From the NCBI RefSeq assembly GCF_013409985.1, contig NZ_JACCBY010000002.1, positions 682,001 through 746,000 of the forward strand: 64,000 nt of DNA, written 5' to 3'. Shown here in pieces: positions 27,440 through 36,688 of this stretch. Position numbers and translations under genes: made by a program. Positions within the stretch are counted from its first letter, which is position 1, and every line of letters starts with the position of its first letter. Origin of the DNA: Sphingomonas melonis. Lineage in GTDB: Bacteria > Pseudomonadota > Alphaproteobacteria > Sphingomonadales > Sphingomonadaceae. The notes beneath the pieces are model-generated. The model made no database searches. It had not been told where the DNA came from and saw only the letters and a list, made by a program, of their open reading frames with translations.

Positions 27440-27448
27440 ATGTAACAT
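27440..27448. promoter_or_regulatory. AT-rich palindrome ATGTAACAT upstream of the TonB receptor
   Basis: Lies in the AT-rich stretch gatataatgtaacatca, about 60 bp before the receptor start. It resembles a Zur half-site (ATGTTA on the minus strand), which would fit the ZnuD-like receptor, but it is only a partial match. Confidence 0.3.
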
Positions 27449-27510
27449 CACGCTTAGATGCTTCGCACCTGCACAATCGCGGGTCCTCTTTCGTGCACCG
27501 CGGAGTATCG

Positions 27511-29622
27511 ATGCTCAAGTTTTCCCTGCTGGCCGGCGCCGCCCTGATCGCCAGCCCTGCCCTTGCCCAGACCGACGCCAGCGTTCCGGCGACGACCGCC
27601 TCGTCCGCGACCCCGCAGGGCCGCGACATCATCGTGACCGCGGCGCTGCCGCAGAGCGAGCGCGACGTGCTGCAGGGCACGTCGGTCCTCGCCGGCGAGG
27701 AGTTGACCCGCAATCTGCGCCCGACGATCGGTGAGACGCTGGCGCGCCAGCCCGGCGTGTCCGCGACCTCGTTCGGCCCGAGCGCGTCGCGGCCGATCCT
27801 GCGCGGCTTCCAGGGCGACCGCATCCGCGTGCTGACCGACGGCATCGGCTCGATCGACGTGTCGAACACCAGCGTCGACCATGCCGTCATCATCGATCCG
27901 CTGCTTGCCGAGCGGATCGAGGTGCTGCGCGGCCCCTCCGCGCTGCTGTTCGGCTCGTCGGCGGTCGGCGGCGTCGTGAACGTCATCGACACGCGCATCC
28001 CGCGGACGGTGCCGGAGAACGGCTATCGGCTGAACGGCATCGCCAATTACGGCTCGGCTGCCGACGAACGCTCCGGCGGCGCGGCGGGTGACGTGGCGAT
28101 CGGCGAGCATCTCGTGCTGCATGCCGACGGCTCGTATCTGAAGGCGAACGACCTGCGCACCGGCCGCGGCTATCTGCTGTCGCCGACCGCGCGCGCTGCG
28201 GCGCTGAGCCAGGTCGGACAGCCACAGCCCGACGCCGAGGAGCCGATCGACTTCGCCGCCTCCGCGGGGCTGCGCAACCGCCTGCCCAATTCGGCGGCGG
28301 AGACCTGGACCGCGGGCGCGGGCGCGTCGATCATTACCGACACCGGCACTCTCGGCGTATCGTACAGCCATTACGACAGCCTCTACGGCGTGCCGATCCG
28401 CTATGCGACCGCGGTGGGCCAGGAGCAGGAGGCGCCGCGGCTGTCGGTGGTGCAGAACCGCGTCGACCTGCGCGGCGAGGTGCAGACCGGCGGCGACATC
28501 ATCGACCGCATCCGCATCCGCGCCGGCCAGGCGAGCTATCGCCACTTCGAGCTGGAAGAGGACGGCAGCGTCGGCACCGCCTTCTACAACAAGGGCCTCG
28601 AAGGGCGGCTCGAGGTCGTCCAGGCGAACCGCGGCGGCTGGCAGGGCGCGAGCGGCGTCCAGTTCTTCAACCGCATCTTCAACGTGGTCGGCGACGAGGC
28701 CTTCCTGCCGAAGAACGAGACGAACCAGACCGGCTTCTTCACGCTGCAACAATATAGCGCCGGGCCGTTCCGCGCCGAGGGTGGCGTGCGCTACGAACTG
28801 ACCGACGTCGCCGGCCGGGTGCCGTTCGGCGAGAAGCAGTTCTTCGGCGGCAACCGCCATTTCGAGGCGCTGTCCGGCTCGATCGGCGCCTCCTATGCGC
28901 TCAGCGACGGCATCCGCATCGGCCTCAACGGCTCGCGCACCGAGCGCGCGCCGTCGGCGGAGGAACTGCTCGCCAACGGGCCGCATGCCGGCACGCAGGC
29001 CTATGAGATCGGCAATGCCGATTTCCGGCTCGAAAAGTCCTGGGGCCTGGAAGCGACGCTGCACGCGCATGGCGACGGCTACAGCTTCGACGCTTCGGCC
29101 TATTACAACTGGTTCTCCAACTATATTTCGGAGAACGCGACCGGCGATAATATCAACGGCCTGCCGATCTATCAGTATCAGCAGGGCAAGGCGCGCTATT
29201 ACGGGTTCGAGGCGGATGCCTCGGTGCGGCTGGCGCAGATCGGCGGCTATGCGATCAATGCCGATCTGCTCGGCGATTACGTCCATGCCAACATCGTCGA
29301 CTTCGGCCCGGCGCCGCGCATCCCGCCAGCGCGGGTGCTCGGCGGCATCGAAGCGCAGGGCGAGCGGCTCGGCGGTCGCGTCGAGGTCGAGCATGTCTTC
29401 GAGCAGAACCGCATCGCCGCGTTCGAGACGCCGACCAACGACTATACGATGGTCAATGCCACCGCCTCGATCAGCCCGTTCGGCAAGGACAGCAAGACCA
29501 GCCTGCTGCTCTCGGCGAACAATCTGTTCGACGTGCTCGCCCGTCGGCATTCGAGCTTCCTCAAGGATTTCGCACCGCTCGCCGGGCGCGACATCCGCGT
29601 GACGCTGCGCTTCGGGCTGTAA
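27511..29622 (+). CDS. TonB-dependent receptor, ZnuD-like
   Basis: Outer-membrane receptor of 703 residues with a signal peptide (MLKFSLLAGAALIASPALAQ). Plug domain: RDIIVTAALPQSERDVLQGT (TonB box region), PTIGETLARQPGVSATSFGP, then IEVLRGPSALLFGSSAVGGVVNVID. The segment DVSNTSVDHAVIIDPLLAER resembles the ZnuD zinc-receptor family. The barrel follows to the C-terminal LRFGL. The ATG at 27511 with GGAG seven bases upstream is preferred to a GTG at 27493. Substrate (zinc, heme or another ligand) is inferred only by similarity. Confidence 0.88.
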   Translation: MLKFSLLAGAALIASPALAQTDASVPATTASSATPQGRDIIVTAALPQSERDVLQGTSVLAGEELTRNLRPTIGETLARQPGVSATSFGPSASRPILRGFQGDRIRVLTDGIGSIDVSNTSVDHAVIIDPLLAERIEVLRGPSALLFGSSAVGGVVNVIDTRIPRTVPENGYRLNGIANYGSAADERSGGAAGDVAIGEHLVLHADGSYLKANDLRTGRGYLLSPTARAAALSQVGQPQPDAEEPIDFAASAGLRNRLPNSAAETWTAGAGASIITDTGTLGVSYSHYDSLYGVPIRYATAVGQEQEAPRLSVVQNRVDLRGEVQTGGDIIDRIRIRAGQASYRHFELEEDGSVGTAFYNKGLEGRLEVVQANRGGWQGASGVQFFNRIFNVVGDEAFLPKNETNQTGFFTLQQYSAGPFRAEGGVRYELTDVAGRVPFGEKQFFGGNRHFEALSGSIGASYALSDGIRIGLNGSRTERAPSAEELLANGPHAGTQAYEIGNADFRLEKSWGLEATLHAHGDGYSFDASAYYNWFSNYISENATGDNINGLPIYQYQQGKARYYGFEADASVRLAQIGGYAINADLLGDYVHANIVDFGPAPRIPPARVLGGIEAQGERLGGRVEVEHVFEQNRIAAFETPTNDYTMVNATASISPFGKDSKTSLLLSANNLFDVLARRHSSFLKDFAPLAGRDIRVTLRFGL

Positions 29623-29632
29623 GGCCTTTGTA

Positions 29633-29782
29633 CTCCTCCCCCGCCAGGGGGAGGTGGCAGCGCGAAGCGCTGACGGAGGGGGAGGCAGGGGTGCGAGCCT
29701 AGTCACGAAGCTCCCACCCCTGCCTCCCCCTCCACTATTCGGCTGACGCCGAACGGTCCCCCTCCCGCTGGCGGGGGAGGAT
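29633..29782. repeat. Large interrupted palindrome (type D)
   Basis: About 150 bp, with nested arms: cctcccccgccag pairs with ctggcgggggagg at the outer ends, and gagggggaggcaggggtg pairs with cacccctgcctccccctc in the middle. It lies between the receptor stop and glutaryl-CoA dehydrogenase on the same strand, where it may act as a transcript end or a mobile palindromic element. Confidence 0.85.
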
Positions 29783-29842
29783 TTTCTCGGGTCTTGCCCT
29801 CCTCCCGCATCCCCCGTACCGCATCTTCAAAAGGAGAAGATG

Positions 29843-31027
29843 ATGGCGGGCATGGGCAAGTTCGACTGGGCCGACCCCTTCCTGCTCGACGATCAGTTGA
29901 GCGAGGACGAGCGGATGATCCGCGACACCGCGCGCGGCTATGCGCAGGATCGCCTTGCACCGCGGATCGTCGAGGCGTTCCAGCACGAGCACACCGACCC
30001 CGCGATCTTCCGCGAAATGGGCGAACTCGGCCTGCTCGGGCCGACGCTGCCCGAGGAATATGGCGGCGTCGGTGCGGGATACGTCGCTTATGGGCTGGTC
30101 GCACGCGAAGTCGAGCGGGTCGATTCGGGCTATCGCTCGATGATGAGCGTGCAGTCGAGCCTCGTGATGTATCCGATCTTCGCCTACGGGTCGGAGGCGC
30201 AGAAGCAGGCGTTCCTGCCCAAGCTCGCGAGCGGCGACTATATCGGCTGCTTCGGCCTGACCGAGCCCGATGCCGGCTCCGACCCCGGCGGCATGACGAC
30301 GCGCGCGCGCAAGGTCGACGGCGGGTACGTCCTGTCGGGCACCAAGACCTGGATCTCGAACGCGCCGATCGCCGATGTCTTCGTCGTCTGGGCGAGGTCC
30401 GACGCGCACCAGGGCGCGATCCGCGGCTTCGTGCTGACCAAGGGCATGAAGGGCCTGTCCGCGCCCAAGATCGAGGGCAAGCTCAGCCTGCGCGCCTCGA
30501 TCACCGGCGGGATCGTGATGGAGGATGTCGAGGTCGGCGAGGAGGCGCTGTTGCCGAACGTCGAGGGGCTCAAGGGGCCGTTCGGCTGCCTCAACCGCGC
30601 GCGCTACGGCATCAGCTGGGGCGCGCTGGGCGCGGCCGAATTCTGCTTCCACGCCGCGCGGGCCTATGGCCTCGACCGCAAGCAGTTCGGCACCCCGCTC
30701 GCCGGGCGGCAGCTCTATCAGAAGAAGCTGGCGGACATGGAAACCGAGATCGCGCTCGGTTTGCAGGCGTCGCTGCGCGTCGGCCGGCTGATGGACGAGG
30801 GACGGTTCGCGCCTGAGATGGTCAGCCTCGTCAAGCGCAACAACGTCGGCAAGGCGCTGGAGATCGCGCGGATGAGCCGCGACATGCACGGCGGCAACGG
30901 CATCTCCGGCGAATATCAGGTGATGCGCCACATGATGAACCTCGAGACGGTGAACACCTATGAGGGTGCGCATGACGTCCACGCGCTGATCCTCGGCCGG
31001 GCGATCACGGGGATCGCGGCGTTTTGA
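29843..31027 (+). CDS. gcdH: Glutaryl-CoA dehydrogenase
   Basis: FAD acyl-CoA dehydrogenase of 394 residues that oxidises and decarboxylates glutaryl-CoA to crotonyl-CoA in lysine/tryptophan catabolism. The GcdH-type segment [19 protein letters not shown] is present, plus [20 protein letters not shown], the [15 protein letters not shown] region and the catalytic-glutamate segment [26 protein letters not shown] sits just upstream; an ATG at 29840 is three bases earlier and too close to it. It is coupled to the next gene. Confidence 0.94.
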   Translation: MAGMGKFDWADPFLLDDQLSEDERMIRDTARGYAQDRLAPRIVEAFQHEHTDPAIFREMGELGLLGPTLPEEYGGVGAGYVAYGLVAREVERVDSGYRSMMSVQSSLVMYPIFAYGSEAQKQAFLPKLASGDYIGCFGLTEPDAGSDPGGMTTRARKVDGGYVLSGTKTWISNAPIADVFVVWARSDAHQGAIRGFVLTKGMKGLSAPKIEGKLSLRASITGGIVMEDVEVGEEALLPNVEGLKGPFGCLNRARYGISWGALGAAEFCFHAARAYGLDRKQFGTPLAGRQLYQKKLADMETEIALGLQASLRVGRLMDEGRFAPEMVSLVKRNNVGKALEIARMSRDMHGGNGISGEYQVMRHMMNLETVNTYEGAHDVHALILGRAITGIAAF

Positions 31028-32199
31028 GCAGCGCAAACCCCTCCCCCTCAGGGGAAGGGCTCAAGCCGTCTCCCCTCGCCGGGCTCAAGGTGCTCGAACT
31101 CGCCCGCATCCTCGCCGGGCCGTGGGCGGGACAGGTGCTCGCCGACCTCGGCGCCGAGGTGATCAAGGTCGAGAGCCCCGCCGGCGACGACACGCGAACA
31201 TGGGGCCCGCCGTTCGTCGATTATGGCGACGGCACGCGCGACGCCGCCTATTTCCACGCCTGCAACCGTGGCAAGACCAGCCACGTCATCGACTTCACCA
31301 CCACGGAGGGACAGCAGCGCGTCCGCGACCTCGCCGCCGAGGCCGACGTGCTGATCGAGAATTTCAAGGTCGGCGGCCTCGCCAAATACGGGCTCGATTA
31401 CGCCAGCCTCTCCGCGCTCAACCCGCGCCTCGTCTATTGTTCGATCACCGGCTTCGGCCAGGACGGACCCTATGCGCCGCGGGCGGGCTATGACTTCATC
31501 GTCCAGGGCATGAGCGGGATGATGGACCTGACCGGCGACCCCGATGGCGCGCCGCAGAAGATCGGCGTGGCGATGGCGGACATCACCACCGGCCTGTATG
31601 CGGTGATCGCGATCCAGGCGGCGCTGGCGATGCGCGAGCGGACCGGCCGCGGCCAGTGGATCGACATGGCGCTGCTCGACACGATGACCGGCGTGCTCGC
31701 CAATCAGGCGGCGAATTATTTCGCCAGCGGCGTCTCGCCGGCACGGGTCGGCAATGCACATCTCAACGTCTGCCCCTATGCGGTGTTCGAGACGGCGGAC
31801 GGCTGGTTCATCCTCGCGGTCGGCAACGACGGCCAGTTCCGCCGCTTCTGCGCGGTGGTCGGGATGGATGGCGACGATCCGCGCTACGCGAGCAACGCGC
31901 TGCGGCTCGAGCACAAGGCGCCGCTGTTCGCCACGATCACCGCCGCGACGCGGGCCTTCGCCCGCGACGACCTGCTCGCGCGGCTCGATGCGGCAGGCGT
32001 GCCGGCAGGGCCGATCAACACGGTCGAACAGGCGCTGACCGATCCGCAGGTGCTGGCGCGCGGCATGGTGCTCGATCACGCACCGATCCGCGGACTGCGT
32101 ACGCCGATCCGCTTCTCCGATGCCGACCTCGCCACCGGTCGCCCGGCGCCGCGACTCGGATCGGGCGACGATGCCGAGACCGCTCAGCCGAACCGATAG
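31024..32199 (+). CDS. Family III CoA transferase (succinyl-CoA:glutarate type)
   Basis: CaiB/BaiF enzyme of 391 residues. Marks: [40 protein letters not shown], the [20 protein letters not shown] block with the Asp-type nucleophile region, and [13 protein letters not shown]. Coupling to gcdH points to glutarate activation with succinyl-CoA. The only good start is TTG at 31024, overlapping the gcdH stop as TTGA. The first codons ([16 protein letters not shown]) come from a short palindrome (31035-31058) similar to intergenic repeats. Confidence 0.9.
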   Translation: MSSANPSPSGEGLKPSPLAGLKVLELARILAGPWAGQVLADLGAEVIKVESPAGDDTRTWGPPFVDYGDGTRDAAYFHACNRGKTSHVIDFTTTEGQQRVRDLAAEADVLIENFKVGGLAKYGLDYASLSALNPRLVYCSITGFGQDGPYAPRAGYDFIVQGMSGMMDLTGDPDGAPQKIGVAMADITTGLYAVIAIQAALAMRERTGRGQWIDMALLDTMTGVLANQAANYFASGVSPARVGNAHLNVCPYAVFETADGWFILAVGNDGQFRRFCAVVGMDGDDPRYASNALRLEHKAPLFATITAATRAFARDDLLARLDAAGVPAGPINTVEQALTDPQVLARGMVLDHAPIRGLRTPIRFSDADLATGRPAPRLGSGDDAETAQPNR

Positions 32200-32984
32200 G
32201 CCGACACCGCCCAGCCGATCACCACGTCGCGATAGTCGCAGGTCGCGACATCCTCGCCGCCGGCGCCGAGCGCCACCATCAACGGCAGCAGATGTTCGGC
32301 AGCGGGGTGCGCGAAGCGGGCGTGCGGCAGCGCCGGCCAGTCGATCACCCGCGCGGCACGGCGGGCCGGATCGGGGTCGGTGACCGCAGCGGTGAGCGCC
32401 GCATCCCAGGCGGCGGCGACCGGCGTCACCTGCGGCCCGCGGGCGCGCAGATTGTGGAAGCTCATCCCCGATCCGACGATCAATACGCCTTCGTCGCGCA
32501 ACGGTGCCAACGCCCGGCCGATCGCGACATGCGCGGCCGGGTCGAGATCGGCGCGTAGCGACAGTTGCGCCAGCGGGATCGCCGCGGCGGGATCGGCGAC
32601 CATCATCGGAATGAACACGCCATGGTCCCAGCCCCGCGCCGCCTCCTCGCCGACCGGATGCCCCGCTGCACGCAGCAAGGCGGCGGCGCGGCGCGCGACA
32701 TCGGGCGCACCCGGCGCATCCCAGCGCAGGCGATAGGTATGCTCGGGAAAGTTGTGATAGTCGAACAGCAGCGCCGGCCGGGTGCCGACATGGACGGTGA
32801 GCTCCGGCGTCTCCCAATGGCCGGAGATCATCAGGATCGCGCGCGGCCGCTCGGGGAGCGTGGCGATCAGCCCGGCGAGATAGGCCTGCATCGGCCGCCA
32901 CATCGGGTCGGGTGGCCCACCATGCGGGTCCATGAAGAAACACGGGCCGCCGCCATGCGGCACGAACAGCGTCGGAAGCGTCAT
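32184..32984 (-). CDS. Extradiol ring-cleavage dioxygenase, DODA/YgiD type
   Basis: Protein of 266 residues of the class III LigB superfamily. Metal-ligand His residues are expected in the segments LFVPHGGGP, ISGHWETPELTVH, WDHGVFIPMM and HARFAHPAAEHLLPL, all present. YgiD-type enzymes cleave catechols such as L-DOPA. The 3' end overlaps the convergent CoA transferase gene by 16 bp. Confidence 0.9.
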   Translation of the reverse strand: MTLPTLFVPHGGGPCFFMDPHGGPPDPMWRPMQAYLAGLIATLPERPRAILMISGHWETPELTVHVGTRPALLFDYHNFPEHTYRLRWDAPGAPDVARRAAALLRAAGHPVGEEAARGWDHGVFIPMMVADPAAAIPLAQLSLRADLDPAAHVAIGRALAPLRDEGVLIVGSGMSFHNLRARGPQVTPVAAAWDAALTAAVTDPDPARRAARVIDWPALPHARFAHPAAEHLLPLMVALGAGGEDVATCDYRDVVIGWAVSAYRFG

Positions 32985-33059
32985 GCCGGCAAGGTCGCGA
33001 TCCGCCGCGTGCGCCGCAATCGTCTGGATCGAAACGGCGCGTTTCGCCTAAGAGGCGCC

Positions 33060-33632
33060 ATGTCGCGCCTCACGGTCAACAACCAGCCGGTCGAATACCG
33101 GCTCGATCCTGCCACGCCATTGCTGTGGGCGTTGCGCGACGCGTCGAACCTGACCGGCACCAAATATGGCTGCGGCACCGGTCATTGCGGCGCCTGTACG
33201 GTCGATATCGACGGGCGTGCGATGCTGTCGTGCCAGGTCGCGATCGGATCGGTCGAGGGCAGCTTCGTCACGACGATCGAGGGGCTGTCGCACGAGCGCA
33301 ACCACCCGCTGCAACTCGCCTTCATCGCCGCCAACGTGCCGCAATGCGGCTTCTGCATCCCCGGCATCATCATGGCCGCCGCCGTGCTGCTCAAGCACAG
33401 CCCCGACCCGAGCGAAGCGGACATCCGCAGCGCGATCCGCAACCTGTGCCGCTGCGGCGTCTATCCGCGGCTGGTCGAGGCGATCCAGCGCGCCGGCCGC
33501 GCCACCCGCGGCGAGGAGACCATCCCCGCCGGCGCGCGGCCCGGCATCGATCCCGCCGACGCGGCGCGGGTCGTGCCGGCGCTGGTGCCGCCGGCGGCGG
33601 ACGCCGGGCGCGACAAGCTGTCGGAACGCTGA
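33060..33632 (+). CDS. 2Fe-2S subunit of a xanthine-oxidase-type hydroxylase (IorA-like)
   Basis: Protein of 190 residues. Plant-type ferredoxin half with YGCGTGHCGACTV and a fourth Cys (LSCQV); second half with QCGFCIPGIIM and NLCRCG. This matches the small subunit of isoquinoline 1-oxidoreductase and related dehydrogenases. It also has an unusual 40-residue Pro/Ala-rich tail. The molybdopterin large subunit usually follows but is absent here; the next gene is unrelated. It may pair with a subunit encoded elsewhere. modABC in the window fits molybdenum use but does not prove it. Confidence 0.88.
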   Translation: MSRLTVNNQPVEYRLDPATPLLWALRDASNLTGTKYGCGTGHCGACTVDIDGRAMLSCQVAIGSVEGSFVTTIEGLSHERNHPLQLAFIAANVPQCGFCIPGIIMAAAVLLKHSPDPSEADIRSAIRNLCRCGVYPRLVEAIQRAGRATRGEETIPAGARPGIDPADAARVVPALVPPAADAGRDKLSER

Positions 33633-33725
33633 CGATCCAATTCAGCTTGGCCACATCCCGATCGGTCTAGAACGGAGTCATCATCGGAGCCGGCTCGTGC
33701 GCCGGCGGGTTGAGGACGAACAGGG

Positions 33726-34562
33726 ATGAAGACCGTGATCAAGGCGTTGCTGGCGGCATCCATGCTGATGCCAGCCGCTGCTCAGGCGCAGGACGGACCG
33801 GGCGGCTGGAACCAGCGCGGTCCTGGATCGGGGCCACGGCCCGAGCCGGGCCCCGGGCCAGACCGCGGGCCTGGACCCGACCGGGGACCGGACCGCGGGC
33901 CGGCGCCGTCTGGCGATCTCGGCTGGCAGGTGCAGCATCGCGCGGAGCGGCCGCAGCCGGGCGACTTCGGTTCCGATCGCGGGCCGCCGCCGCCGCCGCG
34001 CGAGCGCCCCGGTCCCGACGACGGGCCCCGCTTCCGCGACGATCGCCCCGGACCCGACCGCGGGCCGCGCCCGGATCGCGACGGTCCCCGCCCTGACGAC
34101 CGGCGCCCCGATGACCGGCGCCCCGACGTCGGCTGGGGCAATGTCGGCCGCGGGAATGTCGGACGCGCCGATGACGGCCGCGGCTGGGACGAACGGCGGT
34201 TCGACGACCGCGGACCGGCAGTGCGCGACTGGCGCGGCGGGCCCCGCGGCGGCTGGGACCGGGGCTGGCGCGACGACGACCGCTACGACTGGAACCGCTA
34301 TCGCGCGATGAACCGGGGCGCCTATCGCCTGCCGCATTATTACGCGCCGTCGGGCTGGGGGCGCGGCTATAGCCGCTTCGGGGTGGGCGTGCCGCTGTCG
34401 CCGGTGCTGTTCAGCCGGACCTATTGGATCCGCGATCCCTATACCTATCGCCTGCCCGAGGCGTACGGCCCGTATCGCTGGGTCCGCTATTACGACGATG
34501 CGCTGCTCGTCGATCTGCGCAGCGGGCTGGTGATCGATACGGTCTACGGCATCTTCTACTGA
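33726..34562 (+). CDS. RcnB family exported protein with long disordered region
   Basis: Protein of 278 residues with a signal peptide (MKTVIKALLAASMLMPAAAQAQ). Residues about 25-190 are Gly/Pro/Arg/Asp-rich, with repeated PDRGP units, and are probably disordered. The C terminus holds the RcnB domain (YRAMNRGAYRLPHYYAPSGW; RTYWIRDPYTYRLPEAYGPYRWVRYYDDALLVDLRSG). RcnB proteins are periplasmic and linked to nickel/cobalt homeostasis in E. coli; here function is inferred only. It stands alone with its own start region. Confidence 0.87.
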   Translation: MKTVIKALLAASMLMPAAAQAQDGPGGWNQRGPGSGPRPEPGPGPDRGPGPDRGPDRGPAPSGDLGWQVQHRAERPQPGDFGSDRGPPPPPRERPGPDDGPRFRDDRPGPDRGPRPDRDGPRPDDRRPDDRRPDVGWGNVGRGNVGRADDGRGWDERRFDDRGPAVRDWRGGPRGGWDRGWRDDDRYDWNRYRAMNRGAYRLPHYYAPSGWGRGYSRFGVGVPLSPVLFSRTYWIRDPYTYRLPEAYGPYRWVRYYDDALLVDLRSGLVIDTVYGIFY

Positions 34563-34631
34563 TCGGGAGGGGGCGTCCCCTTCCCGCTTTGACGGTTGTC
34601 TTTGCGGCGCGGCGACGGCATTTCTCAGGCC

Positions 34632-35315
34632 ATGTTCGCCCGTCGCAAAGCGCCCGCCCCCTCTCCGCTACGCCAGCAGGCCGGCACCCTCGTCGCGCAA
34701 CGGCTCGACGCCAATCCGGGGGTGACGCGCGCCGAGGTTCCGGCGATCCAGATCTATTATCATCTCGACTTCCTCGACGCCGCGCAATGCGAGACGCTGA
34801 TCGCGATGATCGATGCCAACCGCCGCCCCTCATCGCTGCTGTCCGATCGCGCCGACCCGGGCTTCCGCACCAGCGAAAGCTGCGACATGAACCGCTATGC
34901 GCCCGAGGTGCAGCCGATCGACGAGGCGATCGCCGCGCTGCTCGGCCTGCCCGCCGATCATGGGGAGACGTTGCAGGGCCAGCGTTACGCACCGGGGCAG
35001 CATTTTCGCGCGCATCACGATTATTTCCACGAGACCGAGAGCTATTGGGCGCAGATGCAGGCGTCGGGCGGCCAGCGGACGTGGACGACGATGATCTACC
35101 TGAACGACGTCGCCGAGGGCGGCGCGACGTGGTTTCCGCAGGCCGGCTTCAAGATCGCACCGCGACGCGGGCTGTTGCTCGCCTGGAACAACATGAACCC
35201 GGACGGCACGCCCAACACGGCGACGCTGCACGAAGGGACGGCGGTGGTGGATGGGACCAAGTATATCGTCACCAAATGGTTCCGCGAGCGCTCCTGGCTC
35301 AAGCGGGCATCCTGA
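34632..35315 (+). CDS. 2OG-Fe(II) oxygenase, prolyl 4-hydroxylase type
   Basis: Cytosolic protein of 227 residues with the P4H alpha-subunit fold: iron ligands His-x-Asp in FRAHHDYFHE and distal His in TLHEGTAVV, and the oxoglutarate-binding Lys in KYIVTKWFRE. SESCDMNRYAPEV and LAWNNMNPDGTPN are typical. Bacterial members hydroxylate proteins or peptides; the target is unknown. ATG at 34632 was chosen over an upstream TTG. Confidence 0.9.
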   Translation: MFARRKAPAPSPLRQQAGTLVAQRLDANPGVTRAEVPAIQIYYHLDFLDAAQCETLIAMIDANRRPSSLLSDRADPGFRTSESCDMNRYAPEVQPIDEAIAALLGLPADHGETLQGQRYAPGQHFRAHHDYFHETESYWAQMQASGGQRTWTTMIYLNDVAEGGATWFPQAGFKIAPRRGLLLAWNNMNPDGTPNTATLHEGTAVVDGTKYIVTKWFRERSWLKRAS

Positions 35316-35332
35316 CGACGCTAAGCTAAGGT

Positions 35333-35421
35333 GGGAGCCGGGACGACCCGCGGCGAAATCGTTGCGGCTGCTTCCTTCCGGACCTGACCGGGTTGGCGAC
35401 GACCACGTCCGCCCGACTCCC
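35333..35421 (-). ncRNA. ffs: Signal recognition particle RNA (small, 4.5S type)
   Basis: On the minus strand the conserved apical domain IV reads GGTCAGGTCCGGAAGGAAGC, the Ffh-binding loop of bacterial SRP RNA. The ends pair as gggag / ctccc to give one long hairpin of about 90 nt. It sits in the 155-bp space between the prolyl-hydroxylase gene and the PilZ gene. It works with Ffh and FtsY in co-translational membrane targeting. Confidence 0.95.
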
Positions 35422-35470
35422 GCGCAAGCCTATGGCGACGTCCGGGCGCGGGATCAAGGGGTGAGTTGGA

Positions 35471-35791
35471 TCAACGACCTGCGCGGTTGAGGGTGACGAG
35501 CATCTCGAACACGTCGGGGTCGAGCGCCTGCCGGAAGCGACAGCCGGCGATGAAATCCTCCGCCCAGCGCACCTCGGCGGCGATCGAGCCCGCCGCGGGC
35601 AGCGTCAGCCAGATCAGGCTGTGGCGGGTCAGCGGGTCATAGGTTTGCAGACGGGCACCGTGGATCGAGATGTCGACCACCTTGCACAAGGTCCGCTGCG
35701 CCTTGTCGATCGCCCCAAATAACGAAGCCGGCGCACGCGGAACGCGGCGCCGGCCATACGTCAATGCAGGTTCGAACTCTGCCGCGAACAT
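35471..35791 (-). CDS. PilZ domain protein
   Basis: Stand-alone PilZ domain of 106 residues. The c-di-GMP-binding pattern is partly seen: RRRVPRAPAS (RxxxR-like) near the start, then VVDISIHGARLQT in place of D/NxSxxG, and a WAEDFIAGCRF end. It may act as a c-di-GMP effector or a degenerate relative. ATG at 35791 is preferred to a GTG two codons upstream. Confidence 0.85.
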   Translation of the reverse strand: MFAAEFEPALTYGRRRVPRAPASLFGAIDKAQRTLCKVVDISIHGARLQTYDPLTRHSLIWLTLPAAGSIAAEVRWAEDFIAGCRFRQALDPDVFEMLVTLNRAGR

Positions 35792-35838
35792 GACCACGAT
35801 CTAGCCAGACCATGGTTATGTTCGCGTAAACGAGCCGA

Positions 35839-36072
35839 TCAGCCCTTGCGGAGGGTGAGCCCGCCGCCGAAGCGCTTGTTGAAGCGGGCGACCTGGCCGC
35901 CGGCGTCGAGCATCGTGCCGCGACCACCGGTCCACGCCGGGTGCGCCAGCGGATCGATGTCGAGCTGCATCGTGTCGCCTTCCTTGCCCCAGGTGGAGCG
36001 GGTCTCGAACACGGTACCGTCGGTCATCTGGACCTTGATCATGTGGTAGTCGGGGTGGGTGTCTTTCTTCAC
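35839..36072 (-). CDS. rpmE: 50S ribosomal protein L31
   Basis: Ribosomal protein of 77 residues: [47 protein letters not shown] and C-terminal [14 protein letters not shown], the alphaproteobacterial L31 form without the zinc CxxC motif. Free-standing gene. Confidence 0.97.
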   Translation of the reverse strand: MKKDTHPDYHMIKVQMTDGTVFETRSTWGKEGDTMQLDIDPLAHPAWTGGRGTMLDAGGQVARFNKRFGGGLTLRKG

Positions 36073-36167
36073 GTCACGATGCTCCGGATGCGGCTGGTTC
36101 CGACCAGCCTGAAAGGGAAGCGGCGCCCGTAGAGGAGCGGCGCGGAATTGTCAAAAGGTGGCGTCCC

Positions 36168-36186
36168 CGCTCCGGCGTGCGGAGCG
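36168..36186 (-). terminator. Candidate terminator after fabZ
   Basis: Perfect 7-bp stem CGCTCCG / CGGAGCG with a five-base loop, 7 bp beyond the fabZ stop on the minus strand. The T run is weak and distant, so it is only a candidate end of the cluster transcript. Confidence 0.4.
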
Positions 36187-36192
36187 AGGATA

Positions 36193-36678
36193 TCATGCCT
36201 TCGGAGGGTCGGCGATCATCGCGGTGAAATTGGCTTCCGCCACCATCTGACCGTCGATGCGGGCGATGCCGGCGAACTTGCACACGCTGGCGCGCTTCTG
36301 GACGAAGCTCGCCTCCAGGCGGAGCAGCACGCCGGGCTCGACCGGCTTGCGGAACTTCGCGCCGTCGATCGCCATGAAATAGACCAGCTTGCCCGAGCCG
36401 GCGAGGCCCAGGCTCTCGACCGCGAGGATACCGGCGGCCTGCGCCAGCGCCTCGACGATCAGCACGCCCGGCATGATCGGGCGGCCGGGGAAATGCCCCT
36501 GGAAGAAGCCTTCGTTGATCGTCACCGCCTTGATCGCCGCGATCGACCGGTCGAGGATGATCTCCTCGACCCGGTCGACCAGCAGCATCGGGTAGCGATG
36601 CGGCAGGGCCGCCATGACCCGCCCGATATCGAGCGGCCCCATGGTCTTGCCCTGCTCCTGGGTTGCGTCGTCGCTCAC
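36193..36678 (-). CDS. fabZ: 3-hydroxyacyl-ACP dehydratase FabZ
   Basis: Cytosolic hot-dog-fold dehydratase of 161 residues in fatty acid synthesis. Catalytic His in [14 protein letters not shown] and Glu in [19 protein letters not shown] are present. The GTG at 36678 gives [20 protein letters not shown]; an ATG 12 codons on is an alternative. It follows skp after 10 bp. The lpxD and lpxA genes that often flank fabZ are absent here. Confidence 0.96.
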   Translation of the reverse strand: MSDDATQEQGKTMGPLDIGRVMAALPHRYPMLLVDRVEEIILDRSIAAIKAVTINEGFFQGHFPGRPIMPGVLIVEALAQAAGILAVESLGLAGSGKLVYFMAIDGAKFRKPVEPGVLLRLEASFVQKRASVCKFAGIARIDGQMVAEANFTAMIADPPKA

Positions 36679-36688
36679 CCGTGCGGCC

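Noticed and set aside
35316..35470. Short open frame of 79 codons on the plus strand across the SRP RNA
   Set aside because: The region is explained by the SRP RNA on the minus strand; no ribosome site or coding pattern.
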